This document shows positions 40,062 to 52,086 of a DNA stretch of 64,000 nucleotides, one piece after another (position 1 is the stretch's first letter; each line of letters starts with the position of its first letter). The notes beneath the pieces were generated by a model, which was not told the DNA's origin, did no database searches, and saw only the letters and a program-made list of their open reading frames with translations. This stretch comes from Pseudomonas sp. Irchel 3E13 (lineage in GTDB: Bacteria > Pseudomonadota > Gammaproteobacteria > Pseudomonadales > Pseudomonadaceae), in NCBI RefSeq assembly GCF_900187455.1, contig NZ_FYDX01000006.1:124001-188000 (forward strand), given 5' to 3'. The position numbers were made by a program, and so were the translations under genes.

Positions 40062-40463
40062 ATGAATTTTCACACCCGCAAATGGGTAAAACCCGAAGAC
40101 CTCAACCCCAATGGCACCCTGTTCGGTGGCAGCTTGCTGCGCTGGATCGACGAAGAGGCGGCGATCTACGCGATCGTCCAGCTGGGCAACCAGCGCGTGG
40201 TGACCAAGTACATCTCCGAAATCAACTTCGTCAGCGCCTCGCGTCAGGGTGACATCATCGAACTGGGCATCACCGCCACCGAGTTCGGCCGTACCTCGAT
40301 CACCCTCAAGTGCGAAGTCCGCAACAAGATCACCCGCAAGGCGGTGCTTACCGTCGAGCGCATGGTGTTCGTCAACCTGGGCGATGACGGCTTGCCGGCA
40401 GCGCATGGACGGACCGAGATCAAGTACATCGAGGACCAGTTCCCGGACAGCGCCGTTGAGTGA
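40062..40463 (+). CDS. Acyl-CoA thioesterase, hotdog fold (YciA-like)
   Basis: 133 aa. The hotdog signature NPNGTLFGGSLLRWIDEEAAIYA includes the catalytic-region Asn, Gly-Gly and Asp, followed by VTKYISEINFVSASRQGDIIE. It hydrolyses acyl-CoA thioesters; chain-length preference cannot be read from sequence. It is a lone gene with its own short leader, divergent from ahcY. Confidence 0.88.
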   Translation: MNFHTRKWVKPEDLNPNGTLFGGSLLRWIDEEAAIYAIVQLGNQRVVTKYISEINFVSASRQGDIIELGITATEFGRTSITLKCEVRNKITRKAVLTVERMVFVNLGDDGLPAAHGRTEIKYIEDQFPDSAVE

Positions 40464-40475
40464 TTGACTCTTGGG

Positions 40476-40553
40476 CATCGCGACGGTTCGGCGCCCCGAC
40501 GAGCTCGCTTCTACAGAATGCGCAATCAACTGTAGGAGCGAGCTTGCTCGCGA
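40476..40553. repeat. Mosaic REP element after the thioesterase gene
   Basis: A forward REP unit GTAGGAGCGAGCTTGCTCGC lies at 40532-40553. The expected partner on the left is replaced by a different half, CATCGCGACGGTTCGGCGCC followed by CCGACGAGCTCGCTTCTAC (40476-40514), so only the outer end of the usual arm survives. Confidence 0.7.
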
Positions 40554-40564
40554 TGGCCTGGACG

Positions 40565-41806
40565 TCAGGTCGCCGGGTGTTCGCTGACGCCCCGCACCAC
40601 CCGCCCGACCGTCAACCCCTGCACCAGGATCGACGACAGCACCACGATGTAGGTGATCGACAGCAGCAGGTCACGCTCATCGCCCATTGGCAGCGACAGT
40701 GCCAGGGCCACCGACACCCCGCCACGCAAACCACCCCAGGTCAGTACCCGCACGGTGCCTTTCGGCACGCTGCGCCAGCGCCGCAGCAGGACAATGGCCG
40801 GGGCCACGGTCAGCAGGCGCGACAGCAGCACCGCCACCGCCAGCACGCTGCCGGCCGCCAGGTGCATCCAGTTGAAGGGCAGCAGCAACAGTTCCAGGCC
40901 GATCAGGGCGAACAGCAGGGCGTTGAGCATGTCGTCGATCAGTTCCCAGAAACCGTCCATGTAGCGCCGGGTCATGTCGTTCATGGCCAGGTTGCGGCCC
41001 ATGTTGCCGATGATCAGACCGGCCACCACCATGGCGATCGGTGCCGAAACGTGCAGCTCGTAGCACATCGCCGAGCCGCCGATGACCAGCGCCAGGGTCA
41101 GCATCACCTCGACCTGGTACTGCTCGATGCTCTTGATCATGCGGTAGGTGAAGTAGCCGATGATGCCGCCGAAGACCACGCCGCCAATGGCTTCGCGAAC
41201 GAACAGCATCGCGGTTTCCGAGACGCTCGGGGTTTCGCCGAGCTGGACGATGCCCAGCAACACGGTGAACACCACCACCGCGGTGCCGTCGTTGAACAGC
41301 GATTCACCAACGATGGTGGTTTTCAGCGGTTTCGAGGCATTGGCGGTACGCAGCGCGCCGAGCACGGCAATCGGGTCGGTAGGCGAGATCAGGGCGCCGA
41401 ACAGCAGGCAGTAGATCAGGCTGACGTTCCAGCCGAACAAGGCGAACACCCAGTGCGCGAGAAAGCCGATCACGGTTGTGGCGATCAGTACGCCGAGGGT
41501 TGCCAGCAGGCCGATCGGCCAGCGGTAGCTTCGCAGGTCGGCCAGGTTGACGTGCAAGGCGCCGGCGAACAGCAGGAACGACAGCATCCAGTGCATCAAC
41601 AGGTCGTTGAAGTCGATCTGGTTCATCAGGCCTTCGACGCGTTCTTCCAGGCCCGGATAACCGACCAGGCTCAGGGCCTGGAGCATCAGGGAGAACAGCA
41701 GGGCGGTAACCATGACGCCAATGGCGGGCGGCAGGCCGATAAAGCGGTAATTCACGTAAGTGAGGAGGGTGGTAAGGCAGATAAACGCGGCAACTAACTC
41801 AAGCAT
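40565..41806 (-). CDS. Cation:proton antiporter (CPA1/NhaP type)
   Basis: 413 aa from MLELVAAFICL at 41806, with about 11-12 hydrophobic helices. CPA1 hallmarks are GALISPTDPIAVLGAL and the ion-binding ND in GESLFNDGTAVVVF. It exchanges Na+ or K+ for H+ across the inner membrane. A longer frame runs into the shared promoter region and is rejected. Divergent from the EamA gene. Confidence 0.92.
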   Translation of the reverse strand: MLELVAAFICLTTLLTYVNYRFIGLPPAIGVMVTALLFSLMLQALSLVGYPGLEERVEGLMNQIDFNDLLMHWMLSFLLFAGALHVNLADLRSYRWPIGLLATLGVLIATTVIGFLAHWVFALFGWNVSLIYCLLFGALISPTDPIAVLGALRTANASKPLKTTIVGESLFNDGTAVVVFTVLLGIVQLGETPSVSETAMLFVREAIGGVVFGGIIGYFTYRMIKSIEQYQVEVMLTLALVIGGSAMCYELHVSAPIAMVVAGLIIGNMGRNLAMNDMTRRYMDGFWELIDDMLNALLFALIGLELLLLPFNWMHLAAGSVLAVAVLLSRLLTVAPAIVLLRRWRSVPKGTVRVLTWGGLRGGVSVALALSLPMGDERDLLLSITYIVVLSSILVQGLTVGRVVRGVSEHPAT

Positions 41807-41999
41807 CCTAGGTCCTGTATTGGCTTCCAAGTCGGTGCCCGAACGAGGCGGGCAAAGACTTTGATGGCCTTTTGACCGTTTCGGGACACAGTTTTTTTCA
41901 ATGTCGCCATTGACAGCGCGCTGGCTGTTTTGTTGCCGCTGGTTGAAACTTCGCCGTCCGGTTACGGACCCTGTCCGCAGATGGCGAAGGAATCGAGAC

Positions 42000-42833
42000 G
42001 TGGTAGCGACTTCATTGGTGCTGGTCGCGGCACTGCTGCATGCAACCTGGAATACCCTGATCAAATTCAGCGGCGAGCGCCTTCTGGTGATCGCCAGTAT
42101 GGATACCGTGGCCCTGCTGTTCGCGCTGGTGATGGTCGGTTTCGTCCAGTTGCCACCGGCGGACATCTGGCCGTGGTTGCTGGCGTCGGCGGGGTTCGAG
42201 TTGGTTTACCGGGTCCTGCTGATCAAGGCGTATCGGGTGGGTGACCTTGGCCTGGTCTATCCGCTGATGCGCGGCTTGTCGCCGTTGGTGGTGCTGGCCC
42301 TGACGCTGGTGTTCGCCGGCGAAGACCTCAGCAGCCAGCAGATCATCGGCATCCTGCTGATCCCGTGTGGCATGGCCTGCCTGCTCTGGCGCGGGGGCGG
42401 CGGCGATCGCCTGCCGTGGTCGATGCTGCCGGTGGTGGCGTTGATTGGCCTGTGCATCGGCTGCTACACCTGGCTCGACGGCCAGGCGATCCGGCGCTGG
42501 TCGCAACCGCTGGATTATCTGGTGTGGCTGACGCTGGCCTGTTCCCTGCCATTTCCGCTGCTGGCGAGCGTGTCGCGGCGCGCGCCGTTTGTGCTGTTCT
42601 GGCGCACCCAGTGGAAGCTCGGCCTGGCGGTGGGTGTCTGCGTATTGCTCAGCTACGCTCTGGTGCTCTGGGCCATGTACCTGGGTTCGGTGGCCGAGGC
42701 GGCGGCGCTGCGCGAGGTCAGTGTGATCCTGGTGGTGCTGCTGGGCATGCGCTACCTCAAAGAACCTTTCGGCGGGCCCAGGCTCTTAGCGTGTGCGCTG
42801 GTGCTGATCGGCATGCTGGTGATGAAGCTCTGA
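42000..42833 (+). CDS. EamA/DMT-family transporter
   Basis: 277 aa from the GTG at 42000 (VVATSLVLVAALLHATWNTL), which puts the first membrane helix at the N-terminus as the family requires; no ATG lies in a suitable place. Ten helices form two EamA repeats, the second ending LREVSVILVVLLGMRYLKEPFG. It is a drug/metabolite-type exporter of unknown substrate. The MAPEG gene follows after 36 bases. Confidence 0.88.
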   Translation: MVATSLVLVAALLHATWNTLIKFSGERLLVIASMDTVALLFALVMVGFVQLPPADIWPWLLASAGFELVYRVLLIKAYRVGDLGLVYPLMRGLSPLVVLALTLVFAGEDLSSQQIIGILLIPCGMACLLWRGGGGDRLPWSMLPVVALIGLCIGCYTWLDGQAIRRWSQPLDYLVWLTLACSLPFPLLASVSRRAPFVLFWRTQWKLGLAVGVCVLLSYALVLWAMYLGSVAEAAALREVSVILVVLLGMRYLKEPFGGPRLLACALVLIGMLVMKL

Positions 42834-42869
42834 GCCGGCGCGAACTTCGATTTTGACAAGGACTGAACC

Positions 42870-43256
42870 ATGACTGTCGCCTTCTGGTGTGTATTGATCG
42901 CCCTGTGCCTGCCGTACCTGTGTACGAGCGTCGCCAAGTTCGGCAGCGGGCGCTTCAACCTGCGCCACAACCATGATCCCCGGGCCTTCCTCGACAACCT
43001 CGAAGGCTGGCCGCGCCGGGCGCACGCGGCGCAGATGAACAGCTTCGAGATTTTGCCGGCGTTCATCGCGGCGGTGCTGATCGCCGACGTTGTCGGCAAT
43101 GCCGAGCAGGTCACCCAGGATGTGCTGGCGGTGCTGTTTATCACCAGTCGCCTGCTTTACATCATCTGCTACCTGGCGGACTGGGCGGCGCTGCGGTCGG
43201 TGGTGTGGTTTGCCGGGGTTGGGTTGATCATCAGTTTCTTTGTGGTTTCAGCCTGA
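42870..43256 (+). CDS. MAPEG family membrane protein
   Basis: 128 aa with four hydrophobic helices. The MAPEG signature is seen in the first loop (NHDPRAFLDNLEGWPRRAHAAQMNSFE), with the Arg/His/Asn set typical of this branch, and LLYIICYLADWAALRSVVWFAG near the end. Eukaryotic relatives conjugate glutathione; bacterial members of this short type are uncharacterised. Confidence 0.88.
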   Translation: MTVAFWCVLIALCLPYLCTSVAKFGSGRFNLRHNHDPRAFLDNLEGWPRRAHAAQMNSFEILPAFIAAVLIADVVGNAEQVTQDVLAVLFITSRLLYIICYLADWAALRSVVWFAGVGLIISFFVVSA

Positions 43257-43274
43257 TTGGCGGTGCTCTTTTTG

Positions 43275-43374
43275 GCGCGAGCTTGTCGGGGCGCAGAACC
43301 GTCGCGAAGGAGTGCATAGCGCTCCCATTTCTGCGGCCGCTGCGCGCCCGTTCGCGAGCAAGCTCGATCCCACA
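43275..43374. repeat. Mosaic REP region between the MAPEG gene and mltA
   Basis: The left part (43275-43307) is the reverse complement of the CGCGACGGTTCGGC-type half seen at 40476, including CGGGGCGCAGAACCGTCGCGA. The right part (43351-43374) is a REP unit, TTCGCGAGCAAGCTCGATCC followed by CACA. The order matches the mosaic at 40476 in inverted form. Confidence 0.65.
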
Positions 43375-43390
43375 GAACCTGTGAGCCTGC

Positions 43391-44548
43391 TTACTTGGCC
43401 TCGGTCTGCGGCACCGCCGGCAAGGCCATCCCCTTCGGCCACAGCAACCAGATCTGCCCCTGCTGCTTCATGTCCCCCGCCAGCTTGCCGGCCGCGTCGC
43501 CCGTTCCCCAGAACAGGTCCGCGCGCACTTCACCGGCGATTGCGCCGCCCGTGTCCTGCGCCGCCACCGGACGTATCACCGGGCTGCCGTCGGGACGGGT
43601 GGTGGACAGCCAGAGCAGGCTGCCCAGCGGGATCACCTTGCGGTCAATCGCCACGCTATAGCCTGCGGTCAGCGGTACGTTAAGCGAACCGCGCGGGCCT
43701 TCATTGCTGTCCGGACGGGTGCTGAAGAACACGTAGCTGGGGTTGCTCGCCAGCAATTCCGGCACCCGCGTCGGGTTGGCCTGGGCCCAGGCGTGGATGG
43801 CGCCCATGGTCACGTCTTCTTTGTTCAATTGACCCTGCTCAACCAGCCAGCGGCCCACCGGACGATAAGGATGGCCGTTCTGGTCGGCGTAGCCCAGGCG
43901 AAGTTGCCGGCCGTTATCGAGCTGGACGCGGCCCGAGCCCTGGATCTGCAGGAATTGCAGGTCCATCGGGTCAGTCAGCCAGGCCACGACCGGCGCTTTC
44001 ACGCCCTGGCGCTGGATCACTTCGGCAGTGTCGTAGGGCTTGAGGGTGCGGCCTTCGAGGCGGCCCCGCAGACGCTTGCCCTTGAGTTCGGGATAGACGC
44101 TATCCAGCGCCACCACGATCAGGTCGTCGGGGATGCCGTATACCGGCACGTTGGCGCGCTCGGTGCGGGTTTCGCTGCCGGGATAGACCGGCTCGTAGTA
44201 GCCGGTGATCAGGCCGCTGGCGTTGTTTTCCGCCGAGCGCAGGCTGTAGACCTCCAACTGATTACCGAGGAAGTCGCGGATCTGCCGGGCATCCGCCGGG
44301 ACGTTGGCCGCTGCGGCGCAGGTCGGGCCCCAGGCCGTGTCGTTCTTGAGGCGCTGGCAGGCGCTGCGCCAGGCTTCGAAGCCGGCCACCAGATCGGCTT
44401 CGGCGACGCTCGGCAGGTCTTGCCAGGTGGCGTGGGTGTAGGTGGCGACCGGGTGCGGTTTGGATTTTTCCGGGGCGCCGCCGTTGCAGCCGGCGAGCAG
44501 GGCGAACAGGGAGAGGGTCCAGCCGAGGCGGCGCAGGGGAATATTCAT
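43391..44548 (-). CDS. mltA: Membrane-bound lytic murein transglycosylase A
   Basis: 385 aa lipoprotein: signal and lipobox LFALLAGC near residues 14-21. It cuts murein glycan strands to 1,6-anhydro ends. The MltA domain includes GLITGYYEPVYPGS, the 3D domain is near the C-terminus, and the catalytic Asp lies in AAQDTGGAIAGEVRADLFWG. The ATG at 44548 fits the lipobox; the longer upstream frame is not used. Confidence 0.95.
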   Translation of the reverse strand: MNIPLRRLGWTLSLFALLAGCNGGAPEKSKPHPVATYTHATWQDLPSVAEADLVAGFEAWRSACQRLKNDTAWGPTCAAAANVPADARQIRDFLGNQLEVYSLRSAENNASGLITGYYEPVYPGSETRTERANVPVYGIPDDLIVVALDSVYPELKGKRLRGRLEGRTLKPYDTAEVIQRQGVKAPVVAWLTDPMDLQFLQIQGSGRVQLDNGRQLRLGYADQNGHPYRPVGRWLVEQGQLNKEDVTMGAIHAWAQANPTRVPELLASNPSYVFFSTRPDSNEGPRGSLNVPLTAGYSVAIDRKVIPLGSLLWLSTTRPDGSPVIRPVAAQDTGGAIAGEVRADLFWGTGDAAGKLAGDMKQQGQIWLLWPKGMALPAVPQTEAK

Positions 44549-44674
44549 GCGGGTATTTCCTTTGCGGGTCGTGCGGGGCGCGAGGGCCTCTGCACAACCC
44601 GTAGTTTTCTTGGGGGTATTGGTCTTTGCCGGTGAGGCGAGGATACTGGCCGCCTTTTTTACCGTGAGCCGTTG

Positions 44675-45130
44675 ATGACCATGATGCTCAAGCGTTGTTC
44701 CGTTGTACTCCTGGCCTGCCTGACCCTGACCGCCTGTGGCGGGGTCGATCCGAATTCGCCACTGGGCCAGCGCAAGGCCATCTTCAAGCAGATGCTCAAG
44801 ACCAGCGAGGACATGGGCGGCATGTTGCGCGGGCGCGTGACCTTCGACGGGCAGAAATTCGCCGATGGCGCGGTCAAGCTCGACGGGCTGTCCCGTGAGC
44901 CGTGGAAGCATTTTCCGCAGGTCAAGGAAACGGATGATACCAGCGCCCGGGCGGATGTCTGGGAGAAGCAGGCGCGGTTCGAGGAACTGGCGCGGCAACT
45001 CGAGGCGACGACGGCCGAGCTTGTGACCGTCACCCGGGTTCAGCCGTTGCAGGCCGCGCAGTTGCAGGCGCCGATGGACAAGGTCGAGGCGGCGTGCAAG
45101 GCGTGTCATACCGAGTTCAGGAATCACTGA
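44675..45130 (+). CDS. Lipoprotein cytochrome c' family protein
   Basis: 151 aa from the ATG at 44675 (an ATG at 44681 is equally possible). The lipobox LTLTAC is near residue 20, so the mature protein is a membrane-anchored periplasmic lipoprotein. A single haem motif CKACH lies at the extreme C-terminus, the arrangement of cytochrome c', a four-helix bundle with five-coordinate haem. Redox or gas-binding role is inferred only from family. Confidence 0.85.
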   Translation: MTMMLKRCSVVLLACLTLTACGGVDPNSPLGQRKAIFKQMLKTSEDMGGMLRGRVTFDGQKFADGAVKLDGLSREPWKHFPQVKETDDTSARADVWEKQARFEELARQLEATTAELVTVTRVQPLQAAQLQAPMDKVEAACKACHTEFRNH

Positions 45131-45139
45131 GAAACAGTG

Positions 45140-45175
45140 ATCGCGACGGTTCGGCGGGTGCCGAACCGTCGCGAT
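45140..45175. repeat. Perfect 16-bp palindrome CGCGACGGTTCGGC type
   Basis: ATCGCGACGGTTCGGC (45140-45155) and its exact reverse complement (45160-45175) are separated by GGGT. The same half sequence occurs in the mosaics at 40476 and 43275. It lies between convergent genes and has no T run; a bidirectional terminator role is possible. Confidence 0.75.
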
Positions 45176-45190
45176 GTCTGAAAACCCGCC

Positions 45191-45586
45191 TTACTTCTCC
45201 AGTTCCTGCAGCGCGTTCTGCAGTTCCTTATTGGCTTCGGCCAGTTTGTCCTTGCGCTTGTTGATTTTCTCCGAGTCGCCTTTCTTCATGGCCTTGTCCA
45301 GGTCTTTCGTGCGCTGGGAGACTTCGTGGCGGGCGTCGAGAACTTTCTTTTCGCGCTCTTTGCGCAGGCCGGCGTCGGTGCAGTTGGCCTTCACTTCGCT
45401 CAGGGCCTTTTCCAGCCCGGCTTGCTGCTCGGCGTTGCCGTGGCTGCGGGCCTGTTCGATCTGGACGCTGATGGCCTGCTGCTTGGCGGCGCATCCGGTC
45501 AGGCCCGGCTGTTCTTCGGCGGCCAGCACAGGGGCCGCGAGTACAGCGCAGAGGGTGAACAGGGCAAGCGGGGAAATCGATTTCAT
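45191..45586 (-). CDS. DUF1090 (YqjC-like) periplasmic protein
   Basis: 131 aa. A signal peptide (MKSISPLALFTLCAVLAAPVLA) precedes a mature region that is almost entirely charged helix with two conserved cysteines (TGCAAKQQAI, VKANCTDAGL) expected to form a disulphide, then a Lys/Glu-rich coiled coil. Matches DUF1090. Function unknown; E. coli yqjC is linked to acid stress by name only. Confidence 0.88.
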   Translation of the reverse strand: MKSISPLALFTLCAVLAAPVLAAEEQPGLTGCAAKQQAISVQIEQARSHGNAEQQAGLEKALSEVKANCTDAGLRKEREKKVLDARHEVSQRTKDLDKAMKKGDSEKINKRKDKLAEANKELQNALQELEK

Positions 45587-45641
45587 AAAAGCTCCGTCGT
45601 CGGGCAAGCAGAACCCGTGATGCTGCCCTGATCCACGGGAT

Positions 45642-47345
<1,704 letters not shown>

Positions 47346-47451
47346 TCACAGCCTAGGAATAGAGTGCCCAAGGTGTTTGGCCCGGTGTGTCAGGCCATGT
47401 TTCTACGCCGCGAAACCGCTTGAAAGCGGCGCGGCGATGCAACGCTCGGAC

Positions 47452-47493
47452 ACAAAAAAGCCCCGGCCAGTGACCCGGCCGGGGCTCTTTCAA
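47452..47493 (-). terminator. Intrinsic terminator after metK
   Basis: Minus strand: AGCCCCGGCCGGGTCACTGG continues into CCGGGGCT and then a run of six T. The 10-bp GC stem plus T tract lies 12 bases after the metK stop. Confidence 0.92.
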
Positions 47494-47503
47494 CGCTGGG
47501 GGA

Positions 47504-48694
<1,191 letters not shown>

Positions 48695-48712
48695 CTCGAC
48701 GGGTTCCTAAAT

Positions 48713-49708
48713 TTACCGGTGGTGAGTGTTGCCAGTCGGCCGCTGAAAATGGCGGACCTGGATCTGGAAACCATTACGTAAGCCCACATAGAGGCTGTCT
48801 CCGGGAGCCAGTCCCGCAGCGCACGCCCAACGAAGCAGGTCGTCCTGTTCAAAGCCCAGCCAGAGATCGCCGCAGGCTTCGCGGGCCCAACTCTGGTCGT
48901 GGCTGCATAACTCTGTAACCAACAGGCTGCCGCCTGGTTTGACGCGTTCGGCCAGTTGTTCCAGGGCCGCGGCCGGATCGCTGAAGTGGTGCAGGACCAT
49001 GTTCAGCACGACGCAATCGGCCTGGACCTCGGTGGTATTGAGGGCATCGGCCAGTTGCAGGTTTACGTTAGCCAGCCGTTCGCGCTGGCACACCTGGCGG
49101 GCCAGGTCGAGCATGGTCGGGCTGTTGTCCAGTGCGGTGACCTGGGCGAAGCGCCGGGCCAGCTCGGGAAGAAACTCGCCGTCGCCGGGGCCGACTTCCA
49201 GGGCACTCGCGCCGGGCTCGAAGCTGAGCTTGTCGAGCAGCGTCAGCAGGCTTTCGCGGTACTGCGCCAGGCCTGCGATCAGGTCTTGCTGGGCACGGAA
49301 TTTCTCTTCCACGCGCAGGAAGAAGTCCTGGCTGGTGGCCGCGCGCCGTTGCTGGACCTGGCCGATACGCGCCTGCATGTCTTCCGCCAGCGGCAGCCCG
49401 TCGACTTCTTCGAGCAGCGCGGCGTGCAGCTTGCCGCCCAGGCTCAGGCCGTCGGGCAGGGCGCGGCGATAGAAGATCGCGTTGCCTTCGCGGCGGGTCG
49501 CCACCAGTTCGGCCTGGGCCAGCACCTTGAGGTGGTGGCTCATGCCGGACTGGCCAATGGCGAAGATCTGCGCCAGTTCCAGCACGCCGAACGAATCGCT
49601 GGCCAGCACGCGCAACACGTTCAGGCGCAGCGGGTCGCCGCCCGACTTGCACAGGGCAGCCAGGCGGTCGCTTTGCCGAGAATCCGGAACGGGTACGCGA
49701 ATATTCAT
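48713..49708 (-). CDS. ArsR-family regulator fused to methyltransferase (SahR-like)
   Basis: 331 aa. Residues 10-90 are an ArsR-type winged helix (LELAQIFAIGQSGMSHHLKVL, then the beta wing TRREGNAIFYRR). Residues 150-320 are a class I methyltransferase fold with SAM motif I LEVGPGDGEFLP at 170-181 and LNMVLHHFSD later. The architecture matches regulators of SAM/SAH recycling (SahR type) in which the methyltransferase-like domain senses the nucleoside. It precedes metK, and a perfect palindrome lies 41 bases upstream. The specific ligand is inferred. Confidence 0.83.
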   Translation of the reverse strand: MNIRVPVPDSRQSDRLAALCKSGGDPLRLNVLRVLASDSFGVLELAQIFAIGQSGMSHHLKVLAQAELVATRREGNAIFYRRALPDGLSLGGKLHAALLEEVDGLPLAEDMQARIGQVQQRRAATSQDFFLRVEEKFRAQQDLIAGLAQYRESLLTLLDKLSFEPGASALEVGPGDGEFLPELARRFAQVTALDNSPTMLDLARQVCQRERLANVNLQLADALNTTEVQADCVVLNMVLHHFSDPAAALEQLAERVKPGGSLLVTELCSHDQSWAREACGDLWLGFEQDDLLRWACAAGLAPGDSLYVGLRNGFQIQVRHFQRPTGNTHHR

Positions 49709-49748
49709 GGGGCGGCAGTCTAGTCAGGCCAAACCCGCGTCGCAAGAT

Positions 49749-49772
49749 CAATATCAAAAAGTTTTGATATTG
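49749..49772. promoter_or_regulatory. Putative operator of the ArsR-methyltransferase regulator
   Basis: An 11-bp perfect inverted repeat, CAATATCAAAA / TTTTGATATTG with a two-base centre. It contains the ATCAA...TTGAT half-sites typical of ArsR-family operators. It lies between the regulator-metK operon and tkt in a 259-base divergent region, 41 bases before the regulator start. Confidence 0.75.
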
Positions 49773-49967
49773 GTCGATGGGCGGAGCTAAAACTGTCGGC
49801 GGGGCAGGCTTTTTCGGCTGTTTCGTTGGTCCGGCCACGGAATCACCGCGCAAACGCAGGAAAATCGTTCCAGTTCGACCATCCGTCATTGCCCCCGGGC
49901 ATGCGCCTGGGCGAAAATGGCCGCCTTTTTTCCGTTCGTTCTTTATTCAAGCCCCAGGAGACAAGCG

Positions 49968-51965
49968 ATGCCCAGCCGTCGTGAGCGTGCCAACGCCATT
50001 CGTGCCCTCAGCATGGATGCCGTGCAAAAAGCCAACAGCGGCCATCCCGGTGCCCCCATGGGCATGGCGGATATCGCCGAGGTTCTTTGGCGTGACTTTT
50101 TGAAGCACAACCCGAGCAACCCGAATTTCGCTGACCGTGACCGCTTCGTGCTGTCCAACGGCCACGGCTCGATGCTGATCTATTCGCTGCTGCACCTGAC
50201 CGGCTACGACCTGTCCATCGATGACCTGAAGAGCTTCCGCCAACTGCACAGCCGTACCCCGGGCCACCCGGAGTTCGGTTACACCCCTGGCGTCGAGACC
50301 ACCACCGGTCCGTTGGGCCAGGGCCTGGCCAACGCCGTGGGCTTCGCCCTCGCCGAGAAAGTGCTGGGCGCCCAGTTCAACCGTGCTGGCCATAACGTCG
50401 TCGATCACAACACCTATGTGTTCCTCGGCGATGGCTGCATGATGGAAGGCATTTCCCACGAAGTCGCTTCCCTGGCCGGTACCCTGGGCCTGGGCAAGCT
50501 GGTTGCCTTCTACGATGACAACGGCATCTCCATCGACGGTGAAGTCGAAGGCTGGTTCACCGACGACACGCCGAAGCGTTTCGAGTCCTACAACTGGCAG
50601 GTAATCCGCAACGTCAACGGCCACGATGCCGACGAAATCAAGACCGCCATCGAGACCGCCCGCAAGAGCGAGCAGCCGACCCTGATCTGCTGCAAGACCA
50701 TCATCGGTTTCGGTTCGCCGAACAAGCAGGGCAAGGAAGATTGCCACGGTGCCCCACTGGGCAACGACGAAATCGCCCTGGCCCGCAAGGAACTGAACTG
50801 GAACTACGGTCCGTTCGAAGTGCCTGCCGAGATTTATGCCGAGTGGAACGCCAAGGAAGCCGGTGCCGCCGCCGAAGCCGAGTGGAACAAGCGCTTCGAC
50901 GCTTACGCCGCCGCCTTCCCTGAGCTGGCCAGCGAACTGAAGCGTCGTCTGAACGGCGACCTGCCGGCCGACTTCGCAGAGAAATCCGCCGCCTACATCG
51001 CCGAAGTTGCCGCCAAAGGCGAGACCATCGCCAGCCGCAAGGCCAGCCAGAACACCCTGAACGCTTTCGGCCCGCTGCTGCCGGAACTGCTCGGCGGCTC
51101 GGCCGACCTGGCCGGTTCCAACCTGACCCTGTGGAAAGGTTGCAAGGGCGTCAGCCATGAAGATGCCAACGGCAACTACATGTACTACGGCGTGCGCGAA
51201 TTCGGCATGACCGCAATCATGAACGGCGTCGCCCTGCACGGCGGCCTGGTGCCTTACGGCGCGACCTTCCTGATGTTCATGGAATACGCCCGTAACGCGG
51301 TGCGCATGTCCGCCCTGATGAAACAGCGCGTGATCCACGTCTACACCCACGACTCCATCGGTCTGGGCGAAGACGGCCCGACTCACCAGCCGATCGAGCA
51401 ACTGAGCAGCCTGCGCAGCACGCCGAACCTGGACACCTGGCGTCCGGCTGACGCCGTCGAATCGGCGGTGTCCTGGAAGCACGCCCTGGAGCGCAAGGAC
51501 GGTCCTTCGGCGCTGATCTTCTCGCGCCAGAACCTGCAGCATCAGGACCGCGACGCCCAGCAGATCGCCGACATCGCCCGTGGCGGTTACGTGCTCAAGG
51601 ACTGCGCCGGCGAGCCTGAGCTGATCCTGATCGCCACCGGTTCTGAAGTGGGCCTGGCTGTTCAGGCGTTCGACAAGCTGAGCGAACAGGGCCGTAAAGT
51701 CCGCGTCGTGTCGATGCCGAGCACCAGCGTGTTCGACGCCCAGGACGCTGGCTACAAGCAGTCGGTACTGCCGCTGGAAGTCGGTGCGCGCATCGCCATC
51801 GAAGCTGCCCACGCGGACTTCTGGTACAAGTACGTCGGCCTGGAAGGTCGCATCATCGGCATGACCACTTACGGTGAATCGGCTCCGGCCAGCGCACTGT
51901 TCGAAGAGTTCGGCTTCACCCTGGAAAACATCCTGGGTACTGCCGAAGAGCTGCTGGAAGACTGA
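49968..51965 (+). CDS. tkt: Transketolase
   Basis: 665 aa thiamine-diphosphate enzyme of the pentose phosphate pathway. Start [20 protein letters not shown]. The ThDP motif runs from [13 protein letters not shown] to the following Asn, and [16 protein letters not shown] carries the substrate histidines. First gene of tkt-epd-pgk-fba. A strong hairpin follows it. Confidence 0.98.
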   Translation: MPSRRERANAIRALSMDAVQKANSGHPGAPMGMADIAEVLWRDFLKHNPSNPNFADRDRFVLSNGHGSMLIYSLLHLTGYDLSIDDLKSFRQLHSRTPGHPEFGYTPGVETTTGPLGQGLANAVGFALAEKVLGAQFNRAGHNVVDHNTYVFLGDGCMMEGISHEVASLAGTLGLGKLVAFYDDNGISIDGEVEGWFTDDTPKRFESYNWQVIRNVNGHDADEIKTAIETARKSEQPTLICCKTIIGFGSPNKQGKEDCHGAPLGNDEIALARKELNWNYGPFEVPAEIYAEWNAKEAGAAAEAEWNKRFDAYAAAFPELASELKRRLNGDLPADFAEKSAAYIAEVAAKGETIASRKASQNTLNAFGPLLPELLGGSADLAGSNLTLWKGCKGVSHEDANGNYMYYGVREFGMTAIMNGVALHGGLVPYGATFLMFMEYARNAVRMSALMKQRVIHVYTHDSIGLGEDGPTHQPIEQLSSLRSTPNLDTWRPADAVESAVSWKHALERKDGPSALIFSRQNLQHQDRDAQQIADIARGGYVLKDCAGEPELILIATGSEVGLAVQAFDKLSEQGRKVRVVSMPSTSVFDAQDAGYKQSVLPLEVGARIAIEAAHADFWYKYVGLEGRIIGMTTYGESAPASALFEEFGFTLENILGTAEELLED

Positions 51966-51986
51966 TGTAAGGATCTGCGGATCGAT

Positions 51987-52024
51987 GACAAGCCCGCCCC
52001 CGCATTTGCAGGGGCGGGCTTGTC
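51987..52024 (+). terminator. Strong hairpin between tkt and epd
   Basis: The stem GACAAGCCCGCCCC / GGGGCGGGCTTGTC is 14 bp perfect with a 10-base loop. No T run follows on the plus strand, so it may be an mRNA stabiliser or a Rho-assisted terminator. Confidence 0.65.
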
Positions 52025-52086
52025 ACCGAATGCGACAACGCAAAAAACCGCCGATTGCCGATAACGATCTGTTCCGTGAGCCCCCA

